Source: an uncultured Eubacteriales bacterium
GTDB lineage: Bacteria; Bacillota; Clostridia; Oscillospirales; CAG-382
Assembly (NCBI GenBank): GCA_934444645.1
Contig: CAKSCV010000005.1
Span: 72,293 to 136,292, forward strand
Direction: 5' to 3'
DNA: 64,000 nucleotides
Made by a program: the position numbers and the translations under genes. The notes under the pieces were generated by a model. It was not told the origin of the DNA. It worked only from the letters and a program-made list of their open reading frames with translations, and did no database searches. How positions within the stretch are numbered: position 1 is the first letter of the stretch; every line of letters starts with the position of its first letter. Below are positions 1 through 9,207 of the stretch, in pieces.

Positions 1-1233
1 CACCGGTTTGCCGAGGTGCGTAAATCCGACGACCTTGCCGCCAAAGAGGCACGCAGCCGGCTTGCGTATCTTGATATTTCTTTGCCGCAGCGCGGCACAA
101 GCGGACTTGTGCAGACCATCACGGATGTGTTCCGGCTGCTTTCCGACCGCCGGATCAAATTGCCGCCGTTTTCGGTCACCAGCACGCTTCCCAGCATCAT
201 GAACGGCGGCAAGGATTTTTCGCCGTGGAGCAAGCGCGACGACCTTTTGTACGCTACCATGCGGCTTCCGGTCGAGACGGTGCTCGGCAAAGACGGCGTG
301 GGACTTGCGGAATGCGCCATCACGGAAAGCAAATTCGAAAAGGGCGAAGATGTGTCGGCACGAATGCTGACGCTCGTATCGAAAATCGCCGTAATCGAAG
401 CGCGCGGCACGCCGGATATCGAGTTTGCGCTTGTGGGACTTTTGGCACGCAGTCAGATCCATTCCGGACGCGCCGAGGACGCGTATCGGAGCGTGAAGGA
501 TCTGCGCGCACGGTTTGCCGGAAAGGAGTATACACGCTTTTTCGGAAACATCGATGCGTTTCTCTGTCAAATTGCCTTATATTGCGGCAACGAACACGCC
601 GCCGAAGCGTGGTACGCCGAAAAAGCACCGCGCAGCTTGGTGACGCTGCGCGTTATGAAACGCTATCAATATCTGACGCAGAGCCTTGTTGAGCTGTCAC
701 GCGGCGATAACCGGGCGGCTTTATTTACGCTTGCGCCGCTGGACCCGTATTATATTGCCTGTGAGCGCCACATCGACCGCATTCATGCCAAAACCGTCGC
801 CGCGATTGCCAAATACCGCTTAAAGGATGAATCGTGGAAAGAGGATTTCTGCTTGGCACTGGATATTGCGCACACCTACGGTTTTATCCGCACACTCAGC
901 GCATACGGCGCACAGGTACTGCCGCTTGTTGAGAGCGGCGTATGGCAAAAGGACGCCGTTTACTTAAAAAAGCTGACTGCACAGACGCGTGCCATGGCCG
1001 TGTTTTATCCGAATTATCTGAAACCGGCTTATCAGATATCGGAAAAGCTGACGGACACCGAACTGCAGGTATTAAAGCTGTTGTCTGCCGACAAAAGCAA
1101 TGCCGAAATCGGTGCGATTCTCGGCATTCAGCTCACCACCGTCAAGAGCCATGTCAGCCATATTCTGCAAAAGCTCGGCGTCAGCCGCCGAAACGAAGCC
1201 AAAACCGCCGCCGAAAAGCTGCGGATCTTATAA
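1..1233 (+). CDS. LuxR-type transcriptional regulator, C-terminal part (cut by window edge)
   Basis: The frame is open from base 1, so the N-terminus lies outside the window. A GTG at 16 is only an internal codon. The visible ~410 residues hold a long alpha-helical region of the kind found in MalT/LuxR large ATP-dependent regulators (TPR-like), followed by a C-terminal LuxR-type helix-turn-helix at about 1048-1200, with LTDTELQVLKLL, the NAEIG turn and TTVKSHVSHILQKLGV. Such proteins bind DNA through the LuxR HTH and sense a ligand through the upstream domains; the ligand is not predictable here. The gene ends 30 bases before the large secreted protein and may control it (inference). The HTH call is strong; the MalT-type architecture is inferred because the P-loop domain is not in view. 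Confidence 0.85.
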   Translation, partial: HRFAEVRKSDDLAAKEARSRLAYLDISLPQRGTSGLVQTITDVFRLLSDRRIKLPPFSVTSTLPSIMNGGKDFSPWSKRDDLLYATMRLPVETVLGKDGVGLAECAITESKFEKGEDVSARMLTLVSKIAVIEARGTPDIEFALVGLLARSQIHSGRAEDAYRSVKDLRARFAGKEYTRFFGNIDAFLCQIALYCGNEHAAEAWYAEKAPRSLVTLRVMKRYQYLTQSLVELSRGDNRAALFTLAPLDPYYIACERHIDRIHAKTVAAIAKYRLKDESWKEDFCLALDIAHTYGFIRTLSAYGAQVLPLVESGVWQKDAVYLKKLTAQTRAMAVFYPNYLKPAYQISEKLTDTELQVLKLLSADKSNAEIGAILGIQLTTVKSHVSHILQKLGVSRRNEAKTAAEKLRIL

Positions 1234-1263
1234 AAACGCAAGTCAACTTCAAGGAGGAAAGTC

Positions 1264-4200
1264 ATGAAACCAAAAACAATCGGATTCCGTGTATGCAGCG
1301 TTCTTGTCTGCGCGTTTTTGCTTGCAATCGCCGCCTCTGCGGCCGGTTCCGTCAAATTCGGCATCCAAGATGGCGATAAGCTCACCTTCGCCGGAAGCGA
1401 TGAACCCATCGTGTGGAACGTTGTTTTAAGCGACAAAACCAACACCGACGACGAAAGCGGTATGCTGCTTCTTGCCGATAACCTGATGGGAACGGCAGAA
1501 AACACCACAAGCAGCACGAGCGGCTTGAAGGCCGCCTTTACCGCATGCTACGACAAGGAATTCAGCGACCTTCAAAAAAGTGCTACTCTGCGGGTGACCA
1601 AACAAGACGCGCCCAAAAAATTGACGGTTCTGTTGTATGGAGTGCAGCCTGTCAGTGCCTGGTGCAACGGTGCTCTCAACGGCGAAGTGCTGTTTGCCCT
1701 TTCTTACGAGGAAGCAGGTTTGCTTCCCATGTCAAAACTTGCTGCCGAAAGCACTTGGTGGCTTCGCACGGTTGGCGACAGTCCGTACGACTGCTACACC
1801 TATGTTGCGACAAATGGTGGCCTGTCCACTGCAGGGTACGCTCCCACTTGTTCGCTCCGTCCGGCGGTCAACCTCAAAAAGGCGGCTTTCAATGTGCATT
1901 CGGTTGCCGGTGAAGCACCGCTTCTTTTGCCGATTGAGGCTGCCGAAAGCGCAAACACATTTACCGCTGTTACGAATAATGCGACGGCATGGAAATTGAA
2001 CCTGCCGCAGACGGACATTTACGTCGCGAGCGTTCAAACGACTGTGGCAAGCGACAATTCCCTTTCGTATGATATTCGCTTGAATGCGGCGGCAGGGGAG
2101 AACGGCGGCCTTTCGTTCATCATCGTAAAGCCCGACGGAACGGTTTCGTATTATATGCACAAGATTTTTGAAACAACGCCGCAAACCGATCTTGCCGGTG
2201 CGTTTGCGCTTCCGTCCGACGTCGATAAAGAAAACGACAAAATGTACGTGTTCTACGAACGCTCGGTCGGCAAATTTTCGGGTGAGATCAGTGAGCTTGC
2301 CGAAATCTGCTTAAGCCATAAGTACGAAGTCAAGGATTTCTCGGATACCGTACATAAATACACCTGCACCACGTGCGGCAAGAGCTATACCGAAGCGCAC
2401 GATTATACGGTGTCTGGCACAAGTGCCGACGGGCATACGATGGTTTGCTCGGTCTGCGGCGGCGTGCATACGCTTGCGCACACTTTCAAAGCCGTTCAGA
2501 TCGACAACGCCGACGAGCATCGCTTAGTTTGCACGGTTTGTAACTATGCCGGGGATTATAAAGAACACACTTATGCGTTTGAGTACGAGGACTACAAGGA
2601 TCACAAACGCTATTGTACCGAATGCGGCGCATACGGCTATATGAAGCACAACTTTGATGACTATGTGCCGTATTATGAGTTAGATCCGACGCAATGGCAC
2701 GCGCATACCTGCGCCGACTGCGGTTGGTTTTCGTATTACAAGCACGACATCGTCTGCACGGATTTGGGCTACGACGAAGGGCATGAACGCGCCTGCACCG
2801 AGTGCAGCTATAAGGAGACTCTTGCGCATACCTTTGATACGACTGCTTACCCGGATAAGCATATCCAAACCTGTGGTGCCTGCCGCGCCCGGTACGAGCT
2901 GCCGCACACCTTTGGCGGCGAAGCGACGGAAGTCGATGATACATATCACAGCATCACCTGTTCGGTCTGCGGCTATGTGCAGAAAGAAAAGCACGACCTT
3001 GTTTATACCGCGCTTAGCGACGGTTTGCGCCATGCCTATGCCTGCGCCGATTGCACCTATGGCGGAAAAACTGCGCTTCACACGTTCGTCTACGATACCG
3101 ATTACACGGTTCCCGGCTTCAAGACCGCACACTGTGTCTGCGGCGTGACGGGTGATACGGCAGCAGCTCTCGGAAAACCGGCAGAGGATGTTGCCATCGT
3201 CCGCGACGTCATCGATGAATATTCCATCAGGCTGACTGCCGGGGAATCCACCGGAATAAACGGATACCGGTGCCTGTTTACCGACCGGTATGGCGGCGAT
3301 TTTCTCGGCCGGAGCGTTCAGGACGGCGGCAGTGACCGCTATATCATCCGCTTTGCCTTTCAGACCAAAAAAGCGTTTACCTGTACCGGCCTTTGGATTC
3401 GGCTGTCCGATATTTCTTATGCTGTCGATCCGTACAGCGTGATCCTTTACGGCAGAGAGACCGAAGAAAGCGAATATGTTAAAATCGGCGAAGCTACGCT
3501 TTCCTATCTCGGCACGGAAGGCACAAACCGCAACGGCACATATTTGTTTACCGGCGCCGATCTCAAAGCCTATGCCGACTATCGGCTTGATTTAGTCGGT
3601 TCGACGGATGCCGAACTCAAGCTTGGCAAAGCATATCTGCTGGGATTACCGACCTCTGCGGTCAACTATCGGCTTTCGGGTGTCATGCTCGCAGAGAAAG
3701 AGCCTGTTTCGCAGATCGCTCCCGGCGACGATCTTTCCGTAACCCTGCTTTCGCAGAACGGCCATCCGGCAAAGGAGAACGTAACGGTGCTCGAAAACGG
3801 TGCTTTGTTCTCCGGCTTTACCTATTCCGAAGAAACCGGCCTTCTTGTTATCGACGGCGCGTCGATCGGCAGCGGCAAGACCTATACAGTGAAGGCGACG
3901 GCTCCGTCAAAGCCTGTGAAGGTCACCGCCGAGCTTGCAGGAATCTCCTTTGAAGGTGCTTCCTATGCCGCTTTCGGCACAGAATATACGGCATACCTTA
4001 CGGACAGCTTGGGCGGCACCACCTATCTGCCGTATGAGTTTACGGTTACGATCGGCGGCAAAGCGTTTGACGGCTACGAGTTTGCACAGTGGGTAGGGGA
4101 GTTTTCGATCCCCGGCAGTGCCATTACCGGCGACATTGTGATAAAGGGCGGAGAAACGGGACGCGCAAATCCCGCGGATGCTCTTTTCAGCGTCGAACGC

Positions 4201-6282
4201 GCGGGCGAAAGCATCCGTTATTATGATAATGCCGATGAGTTCGGCGACCAGATGAATCGCGGTTCGTCTGTCATTACGCTGTTCAAAGACCTTGAAATTG
4301 TATCGGATATTTCGAATGATGAAGGCACGGTCGTTCTCGATTTGAATGGCCATACCTTAACACAGGATGCCGATATCAGCTTTAAGGTTCCCGATAATTC
4401 GGCATTGACCATAAAGAACGGTACGCTGCGTTTTAGCGACGAAAGTTACGGCTATGTTTCATACGATGGGATCCTCCATATGGAAAACGTGACGGTGTCG
4501 CGAGACGCTTCGTCCGAAGTCCCGGTTTTTGCTCTGAACGGCAAGCTGTATCTGAAGGATTGCACGTTCACGTCCGAAATATACGTCGGCGGCTTTATGT
4601 CGGTTGAAAACAGTACGCTTGCCTCTTTGCAGTTAGATCTAGGTGCCAAAGGAGCCTTTTACAGCGGCACGATCGGGGAACTCCGGTATGAGGAGTATGA
4701 AAGCGTGCCGACCCTCTTTGACCTGCTTGCCGAAAACACGGCTCTGTATGTTGAAAATGCGACTTCCGAAACACTTGCGGCACTTGTGGATAAAACCGCC
4801 TTTGCACCGGCCGGCGGCATTGTTGTCAAACCGGCGGACGGCATTCTGACCTCCGAACCGCAGGAGGCCACTGTCCCGTATAATTCCGGCGAAACGGTCG
4901 CGCTTGCCGTCAAAGCAAGCGGAGAGGGCGAATATCGCTGGTATGGCCCGGATGGCAAGATCGAAAACGCCGACGGCACGTTAAAAGTCGAGACGGCCGA
5001 CCTTGCACTGGGCAAGTATGACTATACCTGCTACGTCCGAAGCGGCAATTATCTTGTCAAAACGCACGCGTCCGTAACGGTGGAATGCGCGCATGAAACG
5101 GTGGATGAAAACGGCGTCTGCGAAAGCTGCGGTACGCTCCTATGTATCGAAGTGACCGACGCGAACGGCACGACCAAGCTCTATGGCGATATCGAAGCAG
5201 CTCTTGACTATGTTAAGAACAAGCCCGGTTCGACCATCCGCTTACTTCGTGACACGGTCTTTTCCGGCAACGGTGCTTTCTCCGGAAGCTACAGGGAACT
5301 CTATTTGTCCGGTGAAAATATCACGTTTGACTTGAACGGAAAGACCTTCAAAATCGAGAATCAGAACTCTGACATCTATGTAAACGGCACATATACCTTA
5401 AAGAACGGAACGCTTGACGCGCCGCTTCGGTTTACCGATTTCCAGGAGACCGGCTACCTGACCGTCGAAAACGTCGAATTCTTAAAGCTGTTCTTGGTCG
5501 ATAAAGACCGAGTGTGCCTTGAAAGCGGCAAATTTGCCTACTTACGAATGTTATACGGTGATTTCGCGGATGCTCTGGGTGAAGGCAAGGCGTATTACTT
5601 CTATGGAGATAACGTTTGGTATGACGGTGCATATAAAAGCTCTTTGGAAAATGTCGAAGTGCGGAATGCACCCGTTGTCATCGTGACCCAGCCGAAGGAG
5701 CTGATCCTTGGCGCGGATGAAAGCGGAACAATGTCGGTGGAAGCCGTGAAAGCCGCCGGTTATGAGGATCAAGAAATTACCTATCAATGGTATGAAACGA
5801 CCTATGAATACACCCTCGAAAACGGTTGGAACGGAAGCTATATATTCTCTTCGGAAATCAAGCTCGAAGGTCAAACCGCGTCGGTTCTGACGCTTCCCGA
5901 TACGGTCGGCGAGAATAAGTATTACTATTGCACGGTCACCGTGGACGGCTATACCGTAAAAAGCGATATTGCCGCTTATCGCCGCGGCGTGGGAAGTCCG
6001 GTGCTGACCGTAGGAAATGCTGACAATTTGCGCTACGGCTTCTTCAGTGTCGATCCGCAGGGGCGCGACTGCATCGTTGTGATTGCCGGTTTCAAGAACG
6101 AAAGATATGTTCGTATGAAGACGGTTTTTGTGGACGGCGATACGAAGCTTTACGGTGAAACACTCTTGAACCTTGATTTTGATGCCTCATACTTTGATGA
6201 GGTTCGTATCTTTGTCGTGGAAAGCATTGAAACTTTCAAACCGCTTTGCGAAAGTGCGTCGGTTTACAAACCGAAAAACTAA
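1264..6282 (+). CDS. Large secreted multidomain surface protein (DUF6273-like, CxxC repeats, beta-helix and Ig-like regions)
   Basis: A 1672-residue protein with a strong Shine-Dalgarno (AAGGAGG at 1250-1256) and a clear signal peptide of about 27 residues ending in an AxA site. Residues about 130-215 carry the WWLR...SLRPAVNL pattern of DUF6273-type modules. Residues about 365-630 contain roughly nine tandem short units each built around a CxxC pair and a following H-T/D-F/Y, such as CTTCGKSY, CSVCGG, CTECG, CADCG and CSVCG, which resemble small zinc-ribbon or treble-clef knuckles. After this come a discoidin-like stretch (about 690-820), two regions with the regular rungs of right-handed beta-helices (about 985-1160 and 1300-1460), and two Ig-like segments with YRWYGPDG and YQWYETT. 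There is no sortase motif or C-terminal helix, so the protein is probably released or held by other interactions. Its ligand is unknown. An intrinsic terminator follows directly. Confidence 0.8.
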   Translation: MKPKTIGFRVCSVLVCAFLLAIAASAAGSVKFGIQDGDKLTFAGSDEPIVWNVVLSDKTNTDDESGMLLLADNLMGTAENTTSSTSGLKAAFTACYDKEFSDLQKSATLRVTKQDAPKKLTVLLYGVQPVSAWCNGALNGEVLFALSYEEAGLLPMSKLAAESTWWLRTVGDSPYDCYTYVATNGGLSTAGYAPTCSLRPAVNLKKAAFNVHSVAGEAPLLLPIEAAESANTFTAVTNNATAWKLNLPQTDIYVASVQTTVASDNSLSYDIRLNAAAGENGGLSFIIVKPDGTVSYYMHKIFETTPQTDLAGAFALPSDVDKENDKMYVFYERSVGKFSGEISELAEICLSHKYEVKDFSDTVHKYTCTTCGKSYTEAHDYTVSGTSADGHTMVCSVCGGVHTLAHTFKAVQIDNADEHRLVCTVCNYAGDYKEHTYAFEYEDYKDHKRYCTECGAYGYMKHNFDDYVPYYELDPTQWHAHTCADCGWFSYYKHDIVCTDLGYDEGHERACTECSYKETLAHTFDTTAYPDKHIQTCGACRARYELPHTFGGEATEVDDTYHSITCSVCGYVQKEKHDLVYTALSDGLRHAYACADCTYGGKTALHTFVYDTDYTVPGFKTAHCVCGVTGDTAAALGKPAEDVAIVRDVIDEYSIRLTAGESTGINGYRCLFTDRYGGDFLGRSVQDGGSDRYIIRFAFQTKKAFTCTGLWIRLSDISYAVDPYSVILYGRETEESEYVKIGEATLSYLGTEGTNRNGTYLFTGADLKAYADYRLDLVGSTDAELKLGKAYLLGLPTSAVNYRLSGVMLAEKEPVSQIAPGDDLSVTLLSQNGHPAKENVTVLENGALFSGFTYSEETGLLVIDGASIGSGKTYTVKATAPSKPVKVTAELAGISFEGASYAAFGTEYTAYLTDSLGGTTYLPYEFTVTIGGKAFDGYEFAQWVGEFSIPGSAITGDIVIKGGETGRANPADALFSVERAGESIRYYDNADEFGDQMNRGSSVITLFKDLEIVSDISNDEGTVVLDLNGHTLTQDADISFKVPDNSALTIKNGTLRFSDESYGYVSYDGILHMENVTVSRDASSEVPVFALNGKLYLKDCTFTSEIYVGGFMSVENSTLASLQLDLGAKGAFYSGTIGELRYEEYESVPTLFDLLAENTALYVENATSETLAALVDKTAFAPAGGIVVKPADGILTSEPQEATVPYNSGETVALAVKASGEGEYRWYGPDGKIENADGTLKVETADLALGKYDYTCYVRSGNYLVKTHASVTVECAHETVDENGVCESCGTLLCIEVTDANGTTKLYGDIEAALDYVKNKPGSTIRLLRDTVFSGNGAFSGSYRELYLSGENITFDLNGKTFKIENQNSDIYVNGTYTLKNGTLDAPLRFTDFQETGYLTVENVEFLKLFLVDKDRVCLESGKFAYLRMLYGDFADALGEGKAYYFYGDNVWYDGAYKSSLENVEVRNAPVVIVTQPKELILGADESGTMSVEAVKAAGYEDQEITYQWYETTYEYTLENGWNGSYIFSSEIKLEGQTASVLTLPDTVGENKYYYCTVTVDGYTVKSDIAAYRRGVGSPVLTVGNADNLRYGFFSVDPQGRDCIVVIAGFKNERYVRMKTVFVDGDTKLYGETLLNLDFDASYFDEVRIFVVESIETFKPLCESASVYKPKN

Positions 6283-6301
6283 AACCGGAATATCCTATCT
6301 G

Positions 6302-6336
6302 CACAGACGGCATAAAATCGTGCCGTCTGTGTTTTT
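6302..6336 (+). terminator. Intrinsic terminator after the large secreted protein gene
   Basis: An 11-bp perfect stem (CACAGACGGCA with TGCCGTCTGTG) with an 8-base loop is followed by TTTTT. It lies 20 bases after the stop codon of the secreted protein gene. Confidence 0.9.
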
Positions 6337-6379
6337 CATCTCCATTCGCCTCTATTTTCGTGAAAAACGCAAAAAACGA

Positions 6380-6408
6380 TTGAAATTATCGCGGAGTTGT
6401 GCTATACT
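6380..6408 (+). promoter_or_regulatory. Sigma-A-type promoter for the LUD gene cluster
   Basis: TTGAAA at 6380 and TATACT at 6403 with a 17-base spacer. It lies about 40 bases ahead of the LUD gene and directly after the previous terminator. Confidence 0.75.
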
Positions 6409-6449
6409 GTATTTGACTGTAAAAAATACCCGAAACGAGGTGTATCTTT

Positions 6450-7097
6450 ATGGAAATGGACAAAAATAAGTACGATATCATCCGCTTGCGTATGGAACGC
6501 ACGGCAAAAGCATTACGCCGCAACAATATGCTGTGCGAATGCGCCGAAAACGCCGCCGAAGCACTCGATATCTTACAGGATATGCTCGATGAAGGCAGCA
6601 CGGTGGCGGTGGGCGGCTCGATGTCGCTGTTTGAAGCCGGTGTGATCAACGAGCTGCGTGCCGGAGAGTATCATTTTCTCGACCGCTACGAAAAAGGGCT
6701 GACGCGCGAGCAGATCAAACGGATTTTCCGCGATTCCTTTTCGGCAGATGCCTATATCACAAGCACCAACGCCGTTACCGAAAACGGTGAATTATACAAC
6801 GTCGACGGCACCGGAAACCGTGTGGCTGCCATGCTCTATGGACCGGACAGCGTGATCGTGCTTGCCGGTTACAACAAAATCGTCAAAGATCTTGACGAAG
6901 CCAAAGCGCGTGTGGAAGCTGTTGCCGCGCCTGCCAATGCCGTGCGTCTTTCGACCGATACGCCCTGCCGCACGACCGGAATGTGTATGCATTGCCGCAG
7001 TGAGGATCGCATTTGCGCAGACTATGTCGTTATGAGCCATCAACGCACCAAAGACCGCATTAAGGTGATTTTGGTTGCCGAAGAGCTCGGTTATTAA
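6450..7097 (+). CDS. LUD-domain protein (lactate utilisation / DUF162 family)
   Basis: A 215-residue single-domain protein with the typical LUD features: AVGGSMSLFEAG, a central ITSTNAVTENGELYNVDGTGNRVAAMLYGP block, and IVLAGYNKIVKDLDEA. Family members bind nucleotide-like ligands, and relatives (LutC/LutB N-terminal) take part in lactate oxidation, but stand-alone clostridial members have no settled role. The C-terminal third carries cysteines (CRTTGMCMHCRSEDRIC), which could bind a metal. The start ATG at 6450 has GAGGTG at 6437; a second ATG two codons on is possible. It is the first gene after its own promoter and is followed closely by trmL, so the two are probably co-transcribed. Confidence 0.85.
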   Translation: MEMDKNKYDIIRLRMERTAKALRRNNMLCECAENAAEALDILQDMLDEGSTVAVGGSMSLFEAGVINELRAGEYHFLDRYEKGLTREQIKRIFRDSFSADAYITSTNAVTENGELYNVDGTGNRVAAMLYGPDSVIVLAGYNKIVKDLDEAKARVEAVAAPANAVRLSTDTPCRTTGMCMHCRSEDRICADYVVMSHQRTKDRIKVILVAEELGY

Positions 7098-7118
7098 ACA
7101 AAAAGGACTTTTTACCCG

Positions 7119-7619
7119 ATGAATGCACTGAATATTGTCTTATTGGAGCCGGAAATCCCGCAGAATACCGGCAACATTGCCCGCACCTGCGCCGCCACCG
7201 GCGCGTCGCTGCACCTTATCGAGCCGATGGGCTTTACGGTCACCGACGCGAAATTAAAGCGTGCCGGGCTTGATTATTGGGACAAACTCGATATCACCTA
7301 CTACAAAGACATCGAGGATTTCTACGAACGCACAAAAGGCGGCGAATACTTCTATTTTTCCACCAAGGCGCCGCGCTGCTACACGGATATCGCCTATCCG
7401 AACCCGTGCTACCTCATTTTCGGCAAGGAATCGGCAGGGATTCCCGAATCAATACTGAAAAAGAACCTCGAACGCACCGTCCGCATTCCCATGCGCGATA
7501 GCCTTCGCAGCTTGAATCTGTCCAACTCCGCCGCCATTGCCGTGTACGAGGTGCTGCGCCAGCGGCACTTTGAAGGACTGGAGGAACAGGGCTTTTTAAG
7601 CGTACTGTATGACGAGTAA
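7119..7619 (+). CDS. trmL: tRNA (cytidine/uridine-34 2'-O)-methyltransferase TrmL
   Basis: A 166-residue SPOUT-class methyltransferase of usual length. It uses S-adenosylmethionine to methylate the ribose of the wobble base of tRNA-Leu isoacceptors (family knowledge). The trefoil-knot SPOUT motifs are all visible: motif 1 PEIPQNTGNIART, motif 2 YLIFGKESAGIPESI, and motif 3 IPMRDSLRSLNLSNSAAIAVYE. It lies 21 bases after the LUD gene and 26 bases before the site-2 protease gene, in what looks like one forward operon. A tRNA-Leu(CAG) gene lies elsewhere in this window. Confidence 0.95.
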   Translation: MNALNIVLLEPEIPQNTGNIARTCAATGASLHLIEPMGFTVTDAKLKRAGLDYWDKLDITYYKDIEDFYERTKGGEYFYFSTKAPRCYTDIAYPNPCYLIFGKESAGIPESILKKNLERTVRIPMRDSLRSLNLSNSAAIAVYEVLRQRHFEGLEEQGFLSVLYDE

Positions 7620-7645
7620 ACAAAAATCCGAAGAAAGGATCTGCC

Positions 7646-8347
7646 ATGCTTCTTAACATGATCAAGAGCGGTGATTTTTCCGCTCAGACCATCATTTCTC
7701 TGCTTTTATACATTATTATCATTCTGATCTCTCTCAGTGTACACGAGCTTTCGCACGGCTATGCCGCCTACCTCTGCGGCGATTCGACCGCGCGCGACCA
7801 CGGCAGACTGACACTCAATCCGCTTGCCCATCTTGACCCGATCGGTACGGTCATGATGCTTGTGTTCGGCTTCGGCTATGCAAAGCCCGTGCCCATCAAT
7901 CCGCGCCGGTTTAAGCATTATAAACGCGATCTTTGTATCGTTTCGCTTGCAGGACCCTTTTCCAACCTGCTTCTTGCGTTTTTCGGCACGATTGTTTACT
8001 ACCTGTTTCTCATTTTTTTGCCGATTTCCGCAAAAGTGAGCATTCCCGGCGAAGTGTGGTTAAGCTTTTGCTTTTCGTTTATCATGGCTAACACGTCGCT
8101 TTGCGTGTTCAATCTGTTACCCATTCCGCCTTTGGACGGCTCACGCATTCTTTCGGCGGCATTGCCTGGAAAAATCGCGTATTACTATCTTAAATACGAA
8201 CGCTATATCATGATTGCCATGTTCGTGCTGTTGGCTCAAGGCGCACTCGACAACATATTAACCTTCTTGTCGAGCGGCTTGTTAAACGGTATTTTGGCGG
8301 TGGTCGATTTCATTTTTACGCCGTTAATCACATGGATTTTCGGTTAA
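7646..8347 (+). CDS. Site-2 protease family membrane metallopeptidase (M50B)
   Basis: A 233-residue integral membrane protein. The zinc-binding HExxH motif reads SVHELSHGYAA, near residue 33 in the first hydrophobic segment. The second metal-ligand motif is NLLPIPPLDGSRI in the C-terminal half. Between them is the family loop GRLTLNPLAHLDPIGT. Such short M50 proteases without a PDZ domain are common next to scpA in Firmicutes; their substrates are mostly unknown. The stop codon overlaps the Shine-Dalgarno of scpA, which indicates translational coupling. Confidence 0.9.
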   Translation: MLLNMIKSGDFSAQTIISLLLYIIIILISLSVHELSHGYAAYLCGDSTARDHGRLTLNPLAHLDPIGTVMMLVFGFGYAKPVPINPRRFKHYKRDLCIVSLAGPFSNLLLAFFGTIVYYLFLIFLPISAKVSIPGEVWLSFCFSFIMANTSLCVFNLLPIPPLDGSRILSAALPGKIAYYYLKYERYIMIAMFVLLAQGALDNILTFLSSGLLNGILAVVDFIFTPLITWIFG

Positions 8348-8357
8348 GGTGCGGACG

Positions 8358-9185
8358 ATGGACGAAAACAAAGACCTTGCGCTTGCCGAAGCGCAAATGC
8401 CCGACACCATCACCATCGAAACGGACGATTTGACGTTCCACCTCGAAATTTTCGATGGGCCTCTCGACCTTCTTTTGGCTCTCATTGCCAAAAACAAGGT
8501 GAACATCTACGATATCCCGATCGCACTCATCCTCGATCAATATATGGAATACATCCACCAGATGGATCTGTTCAATTTGGAGGTTGCCTCGGAATTCATT
8601 GTTATGGCGGCACAGCTCATGGTGATCAAATCACGCTTGCTTCTGCCTAAGCCCGAAAGCGGGGACGAAGAAGACCCGCGCAAAGAGCTTGTCGATCTGC
8701 TTTTGGAATATAAGCGCGCCAAGCAGACAGCAGAGGTGCTGCATGAGCTGGAATTTACCTATGGCGGCCGCTTTGAAAAGCCGCCGAGCGAGCTTCCGGA
8801 AGCACCGGCGGAAAAGGAATATAAGCTCACGCACGAGCTTTCGGTGCTCACCGATGCCTACCGGCGCGTGTATGAGCGCAACGTCGAGCTTTTGGAGGCA
8901 AAACAGAACGTCGGAAAGCTCGATAACCTCATCCGCACGACGCGCCATGTCAGCGTAAACGAAAAGATTCTTCATGTTATGAAAAGCCTTGCCAAAAAGG
9001 GGCATTGTGAGTTTTCGGGACTGTTCGACCATGCCGAAAGCCGCAATGAGATCGTCGCTACCTTCCTTGCGGTGCTGGAACTCATCAAAGGCAAGCGTAT
9101 TCTTGTCACGAACCTTTCCGAAGACGGCGCACATTGCGAGCTTGTGCTGGTACGCGATAAAAACGCACGCGAATCCGAAGCATAA
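8358..9185 (+). CDS. scpA: Segregation and condensation protein A (ScpA)
   Basis: The kleisin subunit of the SMC-ScpAB condensin complex that compacts and segregates the chromosome. The hallmark FHLEIFDGPLDLLLALI lies at about residues 25-42, followed by KVNIYDIPIALI and the helical N-terminal domain. A winged-helix end is seen around GHCEFSGLF. I place the start at ATG 8358 because AAGGTG (8346-8351) sits 6 bases ahead; the GTG at 8349 lies inside that ribosome site. ScpA normally precedes scpB. Here the next gene is a phosphoesterase, so scpB must be elsewhere. Confidence 0.93.
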   Translation: MDENKDLALAEAQMPDTITIETDDLTFHLEIFDGPLDLLLALIAKNKVNIYDIPIALILDQYMEYIHQMDLFNLEVASEFIVMAAQLMVIKSRLLLPKPESGDEEDPRKELVDLLLEYKRAKQTAEVLHELEFTYGGRFEKPPSELPEAPAEKEYKLTHELSVLTDAYRRVYERNVELLEAKQNVGKLDNLIRTTRHVSVNEKILHVMKSLAKKGHCEFSGLFDHAESRNEIVATFLAVLELIKGKRILVTNLSEDGAHCELVLVRDKNARESEA

Positions 9186-9207
9186 AGACGAAAAGAGGTA
9201 CATATAA

